Of a stretch of 28,896 nucleotides of DNA, positions 21,301 to 27,628 are shown piece after piece. Each line of letters begins with the position of its first letter. The stretch's first letter is position 1. The notes beneath the pieces are model-generated. The model worked only from the letters and a program-made list of their open reading frames with translations, was not told the DNA's origin and ran no database searches. This DNA is from an uncultured Collinsella sp. (GTDB lineage Bacteria; Actinomycetota; Coriobacteriia; Coriobacteriales; Coriobacteriaceae). The stretch is taken from contig CAKUEU010000017.1 in the NCBI GenBank assembly GCA_934646865.1, positions 1 through 28,896 of the forward strand, written 5' to 3'. The translations under genes and the position numbers were made by a program.

Positions 21301-23159
21301 CCTTGGACAATTACCTGGCTGCCGATCTCCTTGGGGTCGCGCAGCTTAATGACCTTGAACAGGGCATTCTTGATGACGGAATAAGACAGGCCGGCCGCGA
21401 TGTCGCCCACCGTGGCGCCTTCCTTTTGCGCCTGCTTGACGCGCGAGTTCATAAAGACCGTACAGCGACTGCCCAGGTCGACGGGGGCCTTGGCATGGAT
21501 GGCGGCATCGGCGAACGCGCGCACGTCCATGTTCATGGATACGGCGAAGCTCTCGATAAAGCTGCCGCAGCCCGACGAGCAGGCCTCGTTGAGCATAATG
21601 TGCTCGATGACGCCGTCCTTCACGCGCAGGCACTTCATGTCCTGGCCGCCGATGTCCAGAATGAACTCGACACCGGGCAGGAATGCCTTGGCGCCGCGCA
21701 GGTGCGCAACGGTCTCGATCTCGCCGGAGTCGGCCTTGAGTGCCTCGATGAGCAGCGCCTCACCATAGCCGGTGGTGGTCACGTGGCCGATGGTGCAGCC
21801 GGCGGGGATGTGGTTGTAGAAATCGGCCATGATGACCTTGGCTGTGCCCAGGATGTCGCCGTTGTTGTTGCCGTACCAGGTGTGCAACAGCTGGCCGTCC
21901 TCGCCCACGAGCGCGGCCTTCATGGTGGTGGAGCCGGCGTCAATGCCGATGAACACGCGGCCGGTGTAGCCTTCGAGCTTGCCCTTGGGGACGACCTCGG
22001 TGTCGTGGCGGTTCTTGAACTCAGCAAAGTCCTCGTCGGTGGCAAAGAGCGGATCCAGGCGCTCGACCTCGGCACCCTGCGTGTCACCCAGGCTGTCGAT
22101 GGCATCGATGAGCTGCGGGAATGTGCTGAGCTTGTTGGACTCGTGCGCCATGGCGGCACCGCTCGCCACAAACAGGTGGGCGTTTTGGGGCACGATGCGG
22201 TGCTCCTCGTCCAGGTTGAGCGTGAGGTAGAAGCGGTGGCGCAGCTCGGAGAGGTACTGCAGCGGGCCGCCCAGGAAGGCGACGTTGCCGCGGATGGGAC
22301 GGCCGCACGCCAGGCCCGAGATGGTCTGGGTCACGACGGCCTGGAAGATGGAGGCCGCCACGTCCTCGGGGCGGGCACCCTCGTTGAGCAGCGGCTGCAC
22401 GTCGGTCTTGGCAAAGACGCCGCAGCGGCTGGCGATGGGATAGATGGTGGTGGCGTTGGCCGCGAGCTCGTTGAGGCCGCTCGCGTCGGTGTGCAGCAGG
22501 GTTGCCATCTGGTCGATGAACGCGCCCGTACCGCCGGCGCAGGTACCGTTCATGCGCTGCTCGATGCCGTTGTCGAAGTAGATAATCTTGGCATCCTCGC
22601 CGCCCAGCTCGATGGCGACGTCGGTGGCCGGGATGAGGGTCTCGACGGCGCGTTTGCTGGCGATGACCTCCTGGACAAACTCCAGCTCGAGCCACTGGGA
22701 CAGCAGCAGACCGCCCGAGCCGGTAATGGCGCAGGTCATTTGGGCCGTCGGCAGCACGGTCGCAGCACCCTCGAACAGGTCACGGGCGCAAGCGCGGACA
22801 TCGGTGTGATGGCGCTGGTACTTGGCGTACACGATCTGGTTGTCGTCGTTGAGCACGGCGAGCTTGACGGTGGTGGAGCCCACGTCGATGCCCAGGTGAA
22901 GGTTGCCACGGGCGGCCTCGGGGTTGAAGATCGCGCCTTCGGGGGCCTGGCCGGCGGTGGCGGTCACGGACTCGGCGGTGACGACGGGTTCGCCAGCGGC
23001 GAGCGTCTCCCCTGCCGCATTCTTGGCCTCGGCAACCGCCTCGGCGACTTTCTCGGCAGCGGCGGTCGCGGCCTTCTGCGCGGCGTCCGCCACGGCGGGC
23101 GCGGCCTCGCGTGCGGCAGCGACCACGCGGTCCTTAATGCCTTCGACGAGTTTGCTCAT
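18372..23159 (-). CDS. Giant tandem 2-hydroxyacyl-CoA dehydratase activase-like protein (two BcrAD/BadFG ATPase domains + DUF2229 + dehydratase-like region)
   Basis: A 1595-residue fused protein. Residues 1-85 are an Ala-rich amphipathic extension. ATPase domain 1 (about 87-340) has GIDVGSTTVK at 90-99, ELGGEDAK at 184-191, NGTCAGGTGAF with Cys208 and SRCGVF with Cys246. Domain 2 (about 402-660) has GIDAGSTTMK at 405-414, DIGGQDMK at 502-509, NEACSSGCGSF with Cys527 and Cys531, and SRCTVF with Cys566. The Cys pairs correspond to the ligands of the intersubunit [4Fe-4S] cluster of HgdC-type activators, so the fusion could form the cluster within one chain. A Cys cluster (688, 691, 695, 714) leads into DUF2229 (IPRALNMYENYPFWHAFF, SVCYPAKMSHGHV, PTAGNCYNCP). 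The C-terminal part resembles dehydratase-type sequences (CYPSILVTGQIMEAI, GGGCRATNY). Relatives accompany many anaerobes, but their exact role is not settled. It is co-transcribed behind tetR (12-nt gap, SD GAGGAG). Confidence 0.88.
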   Translation of the reverse strand: MSKLVEGIKDRVVAAAREAAPAVADAAQKAATAAAEKVAEAVAEAKNAAGETLAAGEPVVTAESVTATAGQAPEGAIFNPEAARGNLHLGIDVGSTTVKLAVLNDDNQIVYAKYQRHHTDVRACARDLFEGAATVLPTAQMTCAITGSGGLLLSQWLELEFVQEVIASKRAVETLIPATDVAIELGGEDAKIIYFDNGIEQRMNGTCAGGTGAFIDQMATLLHTDASGLNELAANATTIYPIASRCGVFAKTDVQPLLNEGARPEDVAASIFQAVVTQTISGLACGRPIRGNVAFLGGPLQYLSELRHRFYLTLNLDEEHRIVPQNAHLFVASGAAMAHESNKLSTFPQLIDAIDSLGDTQGAEVERLDPLFATDEDFAEFKNRHDTEVVPKGKLEGYTGRVFIGIDAGSTTMKAALVGEDGQLLHTWYGNNNGDILGTAKVIMADFYNHIPAGCTIGHVTTTGYGEALLIEALKADSGEIETVAHLRGAKAFLPGVEFILDIGGQDMKCLRVKDGVIEHIMLNEACSSGCGSFIESFAVSMNMDVRAFADAAIHAKAPVDLGSRCTVFMNSRVKQAQKEGATVGDIAAGLSYSVIKNALFKVIKLRDPKEIGSQVIVQGGTFMSDATLRAFEQLTGVHAVRPDIAGCMGAYGAALLARDRAGADGTSTILSAEDIAHLTVTQKHVRCGRCSNNCQLTVNDFGGGRRFITGNRCEKGAGHKKQKTEAPNLFKKKNELLFNREVLSPDEAPRGTVGIPRALNMYENYPFWHAFFTRLGFSVQLSDQSSKKTYQAGIESMPSESVCYPAKMSHGHVMNLIDRDVDFIWMPCVRWERKEDPTAGNCYNCPIVMSYPTALALNVDEIREQNIEFLYPFVPYHDKTELKRRLYQVLAVDRVADAEAGRGRVRGPKITRSEVDAAVNAAFEADARFHEDIQTIGEEALKWVEDHGGHGIVLAGRPYHNDPEINHALPELISSFGFAVFTEDSLAHLVKPERPIRVVDQWMYHSRLYAVARFVTMRNDLDLIQLNSFGCGLDALTTDQVQEILEASGKIYTVLKIDEVSNLGAARIRIRSLMAALKDQEAERLAEATAAGEAYEQGDAAPVAPSTDAPAFASRKYTFEAQRESASTAWPKVPFTEQMRDEGYTILCPQMAPIHFDLVKEVFRGAGYNLELLPSTDHDAVEAGLRYVNNDICYPSILVTGQIMEAIESGRYDLSKTAVVISQTGGGCRATNYIALIRKALRESGHPEIPVISLSAVALGEDNPGFKITPALLKQAVYAVLFGDVMMQMLYRCRPYEATPGAANALYEEYMARARKLAPKFNRHNYTKLCREAIRAFDTMPLVGEGTKPRVGVVGEILVKFHPTANNHVVDVIEREGCEAVVPGLLDFFLYSMSNAELQKDELGSSATTRAGMQALIKLVDWMRTPVEEMLEKSHRFEAPERIGTMADKARTVLSVCNNMGEGWLLTAEMLDLIDHGAPNIICTQPFACLPNHVVGKAVIKELRRQHPESNIVAVDYDPGASEVNQLNRIKLMISVAKENMRAGKGFKLEKVAPLAMDEVTGQMRAHDGCVSCGSVDEEAVASVAERLGRGIKK

Positions 23160-23171
23160 CTGTCTCTCCTC

Positions 23172-23882
23172 TTAGTTGTTGGACTCGACGGTTGCGGCGG
23201 TGTCGACCGCATCCTCGAGCTGCAGGTTCAATAGCTTCATGCCGTATTCCGGCACGTTGATATCGATGGGTTGGCCATACAGGTCGCCAGGGCGCACAAA
23301 GGCGATGACCGTCATGATGCGCGCCATTGCCTCGGGCGATTCGGCGAGCCCGCGTTCAAACCAGCGCTGGATCATGCCGACCTCGGCGCTCACGACATAG
23401 GTGACGTAGTAGTCAAAGAACGTGCCCAGCGCCAAGCCCAAAATGCCCGTCTGTGCACGCGGCACCACGGCCTCTCGTGCGGTATCGATGATCTTTTTAA
23501 TGAAGGCCTGGTCGCCGCCAGGGCCCAGCAGGGCACCGATAAGATCGCGATTGGCCGCAAGATAGCGCAGCAACTCAACTGAGCCGGGCGCCGGCTCGAG
23601 CTCGTCGATATTGCGGTAAAGATCGGGCAGCTTAGCTGCGGTGATGAGCTCCACGCGCTCACGAATCTCAGTCAGCAGGCCGTCCTCGATTTGGTTGATA
23701 AAGTCGGGAATATCGCGGTAGTGCGAATAGAATGTACGGCGCGTGAGGCCAGCGCGCTCGGTAAGCGACGCGACGTTAACGCGCGAAAGATCGCCGCCTT
23801 CGGCAAGCTCGCTGGCAAGTGCCTGGCGAAGGGCACGCTGCGAGCGAAGGGACCGGCGGTCGCATTTCTCGAGCTGGGACAA
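23172..23882 (-). CDS. TetR/AcrR-family regulator of the activase operon
   Basis: A 236-residue TetR-type repressor. The N-terminal helix-turn-helix is seen in RSQRALRQALASELAEG...VNVASLTERAGLTRRTFYSHYRDIPDFINQI (about 14-65). The C-terminal ligand/dimer domain (residues 75-230) is unassigned. The start is TTG at 23880-23882, preceded by AAGGAGG four bases upstream, a rare start codon. It is the first gene of a two-gene operon with the giant activase. Inverted repeats centred at 23941 and 23912 lie just upstream and are the natural operators, so autoregulation that also controls the activase is likely. The ligand may be an acyl-CoA or related metabolite; this is inference from context. Confidence 0.85.
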   Translation of the reverse strand: MSQLEKCDRRSLRSQRALRQALASELAEGGDLSRVNVASLTERAGLTRRTFYSHYRDIPDFINQIEDGLLTEIRERVELITAAKLPDLYRNIDELEPAPGSVELLRYLAANRDLIGALLGPGGDQAFIKKIIDTAREAVVPRAQTGILGLALGTFFDYYVTYVVSAEVGMIQRWFERGLAESPEAMARIMTVIAFVRPGDLYGQPIDINVPEYGMKLLNLQLEDAVDTAATVESNN

Positions 23883-23903
23883 GCGTCCTCCTTGTTACTC
23901 AGC

Positions 23904-23921
23904 CTGTGCGCTATTGCACAG
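23904..23921. promoter_or_regulatory. Inverted repeat, second candidate operator
   Basis: CTGTGC and GCACAG (6 bp) are separated by 6 nt. TATTGCACA occurs here (23912-23920) and again at 23931-23939, 19 nt apart, linking it to the main operator. Confidence 0.45.
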
Positions 23922-23933
23922 TGCGAGTATTAT

Positions 23934-23948
23934 TGCACACCGTGTGCA
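23934..23948. promoter_or_regulatory. Candidate TetR operator of the activase operon
   Basis: TGCACAC-C-GTGTGCA is a perfect 15-nt palindrome about 52 nt upstream of the tetR start codon, in the expected place for an autoregulatory operator. Confidence 0.6.
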
Positions 23949-23979
23949 TCAACACGTAAAGGCAATATTTAGATTGTGG

Positions 23980-23998
23980 CAAAGGGACTGTCCCTTTG
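23980..23998 (-). other. Post-stop hairpin with GGGACAG motif (HAD gene)
   Basis: CAAAGGGA and TCCCTTTG form a perfect 8-bp stem with a 3-nt loop. On the minus strand it contains GGGACAGTCCC, and an extra GGGAC precedes it. It lies 4 nt past the HAD stop codon. There is no U-tract, only TTGCCAC. Confidence 0.55.
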
Positions 23999-24002
23999 TC
24001 CC

Positions 24003-24860
24003 TTATTCGATGATGGTGCGGGAGTTTTGCTTGTGCATGGTGGCGAGCATGTGTTTGGGGACGGCGTGGACCATGCAGCTGCCGATGGTCGCGCTCGCGG
24101 CGGCCTTGGCTGCATCGCTTGCGTTTTTGGTCGCGTAGCTGTGGCGGAAACGCTTGAGCATGGCGATGTCGTTGCCGCCGTCGCCGTAGACCGCGACCTC
24201 GTCCTCAGCAATACCGTAGTAGCTTGCCAGCCACGCCACGCTCTCGCCCTTGTTGCACGCCGCGTCGGTGATCTCGAACATTACCGGGTCAAACGGCGCG
24301 TTGACCACACGGTCCGAGCGCTCGGCAAGGTACGCCTTAAGGTTGCGCTCTAGCTCAAGCGAAGTCACGCGACAGTTGATCTTGCACACGTCATGACGCA
24401 AGATGTCGCCGATCGACTGGTCAAAATACTGCTCCTCGTGATAGCCGCCACGCGCACGCATGCCGCGCATCACAATGCGCTTGATGGGGCTGTCCTTCTT
24501 AAAGCCCGCCTGATGCATCTCAAACGAACCGCTCGAAAACATGCCGTCGGGCGTGGAGCAATCAAAGCAAATGTCCGGAAACGCCTTGAGCAGCTCCTCG
24601 GTAATCTGAGGATCGATGGTCCAGGTCTTGAGCACCTCGCCGTGGCTGTCACGAACGATGGATCCGTTGGAGCAACAGGCATCGAGCGCCAAACCTGTAA
24701 AGCCATGCTCGCCGATCGGCAGCGTCGAGCGACCCGTCGCGGGAACCACGTGCAGCCCAGCTTCGGTCAACTCGCGAATGGCGCGGCGAATGGTTCCGTC
24801 GGCCTCGTGCAGGGCGTTAAGCAGCGTTCCGTCTAAATCACTCGCGAACATCTTGATCAT
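24003..24860 (-). CDS. Cof-type HAD-superfamily phosphatase
   Basis: A 285-residue HAD hydrolase of the Cof/class IIB group, which dephosphorylates sugar phosphates or cofactor intermediates. Motif I is DLDGTLL with Asp8 (nucleophile) and Asp10. Motif II is PATGRS at about residue 40. The conserved Lys lies in NKGESVAWLASYYGI near 205, and motif IV is VAVYGDGGNDIAMLKRF near 225. The start at 24860 (MIKMFASDLDGT) is preferred over the ATG at 24866, because AGAGAGG is 7 nt from the former but only 1 nt from the latter. An 18-bp inverted repeat covers this ribosome site. It is separated from the MFS gene by 112 nt with no other obvious promoter. Confidence 0.9.
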   Translation of the reverse strand: MIKMFASDLDGTLLNALHEADGTIRRAIRELTEAGLHVVPATGRSTLPIGEHGFTGLALDACCSNGSIVRDSHGEVLKTWTIDPQITEELLKAFPDICFDCSTPDGMFSSGSFEMHQAGFKKDSPIKRIVMRGMRARGGYHEEQYFDQSIGDILRHDVCKINCRVTSLELERNLKAYLAERSDRVVNAPFDPVMFEITDAACNKGESVAWLASYYGIAEDEVAVYGDGGNDIAMLKRFRHSYATKNASDAAKAAASATIGSCMVHAVPKHMLATMHKQNSRTIIE

Positions 24861-24863
24861 GGG

Positions 24864-24911
24864 CATGCCTCTCTTTCGTCTGCACGATATTGTAGACGAA
24901 GGAGAGGCATG
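24864..24911 (-). promoter_or_regulatory. Near-perfect inverted repeat over the HAD gene ribosome site
   Basis: Arms 24864-24881 and 24894-24911 match at 17 of 18 positions, with a 12-nt loop. In the minus-strand RNA the 3' arm contains the AGAGAGG ribosome site and the first ATG of the HAD gene, three bases before the chosen start codon. No U-tract follows, so it is not a terminator. It could act as an SD-sequestering leader hairpin or a protein-binding site. Confidence 0.65.
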
Positions 24912-24972
24912 TTCTCGTATGGGCGCCCCACACTGCAGCGATTGCTTCTGTTAAACCGCTGCACTGCGAACG

Positions 24973-26235
24973 TCACATTGTTTGTCGTGAGCGACTTTTC
25001 AAGCGATAAAACAGCACCGTCGTCAGCATCAGTACCACCAGCATAGCTGCGAACACAGCCGCCGGCGCCCATCGATCATATGCGAATCCGTATGCCAATT
25101 GGCCAAAAGGCGTTGCGCAAGAAAGCGCCATGTATACGACCGAAAGCACCTTTCCGCAGAGTTCCGTCGGCGCCGTCCGCTGAACGAATGCAACGATTTC
25201 GACCGATGCAACACTTGCCCACACCATGACCCATGCCGAACCGACTGTAAGCGCGGCAAACACAATTACGTCAACGCCGATCGGTAGCGTGACAATAACC
25301 GGCACGACTCCAAGGCAGATCATCGCAACATATCGGCATATGCCATTGAAAGAAAAGCGATTCGGCCAAATACCGACTAGGCCGCCGCCTACAAGGCCGC
25401 CCAGTCCCATAGCCGCCTCAATAATCCCAACGCAGGAAGATTGCATGCCGAGATGCCTTGTAACAATAACGGGCGCACCAATCGTTAACCCAACCAACGC
25501 AAGATTCAAAACAGCCGTAAGCAAAATCACAGCGAGCAACGAGGTGTTTTGAAGCAGATACCGAATCGCCGACAGAAAATCGCCTTGGCATGCCATACGA
25601 GTCGAGCTATCCCCCGTCACTTCAGAGGGAACATTTTGTTTGAGTGTGGTCCAAAACAGCAGCGACGACATCGCAAACGCCGCCGCCGCGATCGCGCAAA
25701 GGACGTCAATTCCAAGGCATCCGTAGACGGCTGTTCCAACCACGGGACCTAGAATATTGCTCGCCATGGTCGTCTGTGACACTAATGCGGTGGCCCGCTC
25801 GACCTTTTCCTTGCCGGCTATGCGCAGCGTCTCAATTTGAAGTATCGGCTTCAGAATAGATTGAACGGCGTATTGGACGCACAGCATCACCGCCACAACG
25901 ACCGCAAGAGGCAACGAGCGCTTCATGGGGACAAACAGCATCGCTGCAACCATTAAAACAATACCGAGAGCCGCTAAAACGCTGCGATGCCCCTCTCGAT
26001 CAGCCAATACTCCGCCAGCCGGAGTCGCGAGCACACTCGGTATAAACGCTATAGCCGCAACGGCGCCATATAACGTCGACGAGCCGCTGCGGTCGAGCAA
26101 GTAAAGCGGGCACGCAAAGCACAGCGCCGACAACGTCGAATACACGCACAGCTGCGCAACGAGAAGACCGACGAGTCTTATAGACAGCGCTGTCTTTGAT
26201 GCTGACGCGACATCGAAATCTCTCATCCCACCCAT
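24973..26235 (-). CDS. MFS transporter (efflux type)
   Basis: A 420-residue major facilitator protein with twelve hydrophobic segments (LVGLLVAQLCVYSTLSALCFACPLYLL first). The motif-A loop between helices 2 and 3 is PAGGVLADREGHRSVLAALG, close to the family GxLaDrxGrkxxl pattern. The layout resembles enterobactin-exporter/MdtH-like drug efflux proteins. SD AGGAGG lies seven bases before the ATG at 26235 and touches the inverted repeat at 26249-26269. AT content is visibly higher than in neighbouring genes. With the tetR gene just upstream it forms a regulator/exporter cassette, probably acquired. The substrate is unknown: drugs, bile compounds or metabolites are all possible. Confidence 0.87.
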   Translation of the reverse strand: MGGMRDFDVASASKTALSIRLVGLLVAQLCVYSTLSALCFACPLYLLDRSGSSTLYGAVAAIAFIPSVLATPAGGVLADREGHRSVLAALGIVLMVAAMLFVPMKRSLPLAVVVAVMLCVQYAVQSILKPILQIETLRIAGKEKVERATALVSQTTMASNILGPVVGTAVYGCLGIDVLCAIAAAAFAMSSLLFWTTLKQNVPSEVTGDSSTRMACQGDFLSAIRYLLQNTSLLAVILLTAVLNLALVGLTIGAPVIVTRHLGMQSSCVGIIEAAMGLGGLVGGGLVGIWPNRFSFNGICRYVAMICLGVVPVIVTLPIGVDVIVFAALTVGSAWVMVWASVASVEIVAFVQRTAPTELCGKVLSVVYMALSCATPFGQLAYGFAYDRWAPAAVFAAMLVVLMLTTVLFYRLKSRSRQTM

Positions 26236-26248
26236 GGCTTTGCCTCCT

Positions 26249-26269
26249 ATACATACTATTGGTATGTAT
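26249..26269. promoter_or_regulatory. Operator 1 of the TetR/MFS cassette
   Basis: ATACATAC and GTATGTAT are perfect 8-bp arms with a 5-nt centre. It lies between tetR and the MFS gene, directly against the AGGAGG ribosome site, where a bound repressor would block the MFS gene. Confidence 0.75.
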
Positions 26270-26313
26270 TTAATGACTTGAAAAGGGCAGCCGTAGCCAC
26301 CCTCTCAAATCTA

Positions 26314-26334
26314 TTACATACCGTTGGTATCTAT
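26314..26334. promoter_or_regulatory. Operator 2 of the TetR/MFS cassette
   Basis: A 21-nt site matching operator 1 at 17 of 21 positions, with ATACC/GGTAT arms around GTT. It lies immediately after the tetR stop codon, 65 nt from operator 1, so paired binding is possible. Confidence 0.65.
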
Positions 26335-26335
26335 A

Positions 26336-26998
26336 TTACCACCCGGCGCGTTTCCATACGTTCCAAATCTGGTCCGTTGTCTGGAGCACTTCATCCCCCA
26401 AATCGAGCCCTACCGCAGCCGCCATCTGCGCCAAACATTGCGCGCGAGCGACCATTCGCTCCTTGGGCTCGAGCGGACGGAACAATGGCAGCAGCCAAAG
26501 ATTCGCTAGCAACGATACGGCCTCTGCCGCTTCACGCGGGCATTCGCACGCAATGGAGCCATCGGCGATGCCCTCCTCGATCACCGGCAATAAATAGCCA
26601 TCTGCCGACTCGTCAAACGAGCCCTGGTACTGCATCGCCAGTAGACGTGAGCTTTTTACCGGATCTGCCGCGGGGTGCATGCGGGCCCAAAGCTCAATTT
26701 GTGGTACGACGGACTCAGGCGCATAAAGTCGCCTGAGCTTTTGGGCGCCTGTCATATTGCCAGCACCGAGCGTCGCGCGGCGGCGCTCCACAACGGGAGC
26801 CATCGCCCGATCAAACGCGGCGTTGAAAATCTCTTCTTTGCTCTTGAAGTGATGATAGACAGCACCCTTGGTCATGCCATCGAGACGGTCAACGATATCT
26901 TGAATGCTCGTCCCCTCATAACCCTGTGCACAGAATAACTCCAGTGCCGCGTCGAGAATCTTCGCGACCGTCTCCTCGGGATATTTATTGCGACCCAT
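26336..26998 (-). CDS. TetR/AcrR-family repressor of the MFS exporter
   Basis: A 220-residue TetR protein. The helix-turn-helix region is classic: TVAKILDAALELFCAQGYEGTSIQDIVDRL then MTKGAVYHHFKSKEEIFNAAF (about 8-60). The C-terminal domain is of the drug-sensor type but not further assignable. I take the ATG at 26998 (MGRNKYPEE) because the HTH is at its usual distance. The ribosome site is weak (GGGCGG) and part of it lies next to a 12-bp inverted repeat. A longer reading from 27034 has no ribosome site. It precedes the MFS gene on the same strand by 100 nt, with two matched operators in or next to the gap. Confidence 0.88.
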   Translation of the reverse strand: MGRNKYPEETVAKILDAALELFCAQGYEGTSIQDIVDRLDGMTKGAVYHHFKSKEEIFNAAFDRAMAPVVERRRATLGAGNMTGAQKLRRLYAPESVVPQIELWARMHPAADPVKSSRLLAMQYQGSFDESADGYLLPVIEEGIADGSIACECPREAAEAVSLLANLWLLPLFRPLEPKERMVARAQCLAQMAAAVGLDLGDEVLQTTDQIWNVWKRAGW

Positions 26999-27005
26999 AA
27001 TCCGC

Positions 27006-27059
27006 CCATCCGCAACGCAAGTCTTGTGCCTCATTGCAGCATTTTAACGTTGCGGATGG
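27006..27059 (-). promoter_or_regulatory. 12-bp inverted repeat upstream of the tetR start
   Basis: CCATCCGCAACG (27006-27017) and CGTTGCGGATGG (27048-27059) are exact complements with a 30-nt spacer. On the minus strand the second arm runs into GGGCGGATT before the tetR ATG, so the stem would lie on the only ribosome-site-like sequence. It could instead be the end of the glnB transcript, since glnB stops 13 nt upstream, but no U-tract follows. Confidence 0.5.
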
Positions 27060-27072
27060 CAGGCGGTCGATT

Positions 27073-27411
27073 CTACACCGCGGCGGGGCCGTGTTCGCCG
27101 GTACGGATGCGGATAACCTCCTCGACCGGCTCGACCCAAATCTTGCCGTCGCCGACGGCGCCGGTGCGTGCAGCGTTGCAGATGATGTCGACAATACCGT
27201 CGACGTGCTCGTCGGCACAGATAAGGGTGAACTGCACCTTGGGAATCGTGTTGACGAGCAGCTCGTTGCCGCGCACGTATTCCTTCCAGCCATGCTGCGC
27301 GCCGCAGCCCTGCACCTGGTTGATGGTCATGCCGCGAACATCGGCAGCAAACAGCGCGTCCTTAAGAACCTCAAGCTTCTCGGCACGAACAATCGCCGTA
27401 ATCTTCTTCAT
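27073..27411 (-). CDS. glnB: P-II nitrogen-regulatory protein
   Basis: A 112-residue P-II signal protein that senses 2-oxoglutarate and ATP/ADP and controls targets such as AmtB. The sequence follows the family end to end: MKKITAIVRAEKLEVLKDAL at the start, the T-loop around 36-55, TGAVGDGKIWVEPVEEVIRIRTGE near the end. At the E. coli uridylylation position 51 there is Leu (RGNELLVN) instead of Tyr, so GlnD-type modification is not expected. SD GAGAGG is eight bases before the ATG. It follows amtB on the same strand after a 213-nt gap; the gene order amtB then glnB is the reverse of the common glnK-amtB. With neighbour amtB a role in gating ammonium uptake is likely. Could equally be named glnK. 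Confidence 0.92.
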   Translation of the reverse strand: MKKITAIVRAEKLEVLKDALFAADVRGMTINQVQGCGAQHGWKEYVRGNELLVNTIPKVQFTLICADEHVDGIVDIICNAARTGAVGDGKIWVEPVEEVIRIRTGEHGPAAV

Positions 27412-27518
27412 AGTGAATTCCTCTCTTAGTTAAAGAAATGAATTGCCCTTCTCATGGCACGGGTTTTCCAGGTGCCACAAACCAACCTTGCAGATCAAAA
27501 AAGTGCAACTAACAGGTC

Positions 27519-27628
27519 TTAGCAGGTTTCCCAAGTGCCGCAGATCGGCCTGAAAGAGGAGTGCCGCGTACTTAAGGTACGCAAACGACGATTGAAGGCC
27601 GAGGTGCGGTGCTTGGGGAAGCTGCTAA
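27519..27628. repeat. 110-nt imperfect inverted repeat (cruciform-like) at the amtB 3' end
   Basis: Arms 27519-27551 and 27596-27628 match at 27 of 33 positions as reverse complements. The 44-nt loop holds an inner perfect hairpin GCGTAC-TTAAG-GTACGC (27566-27582). The right arm contains the amtB stop codon (27625-27627) and the rest lies in the amtB-glnB gap. A related stretch, GGTTTTCCAGGTGCC near 27464, resembles GGTTTCCCAAGTGCC in the left arm (12 of 15), in direct orientation. Confidence 0.8.

Noticed and set aside
18201..23234. 1677-residue open frame on the plus strand across the activase
   Set aside because: It is the complement of a gene with conserved ATPase and Cys motifs. Its translation is His/Arg/Val/Gly-rich without domains and arises from high GC and codon bias.
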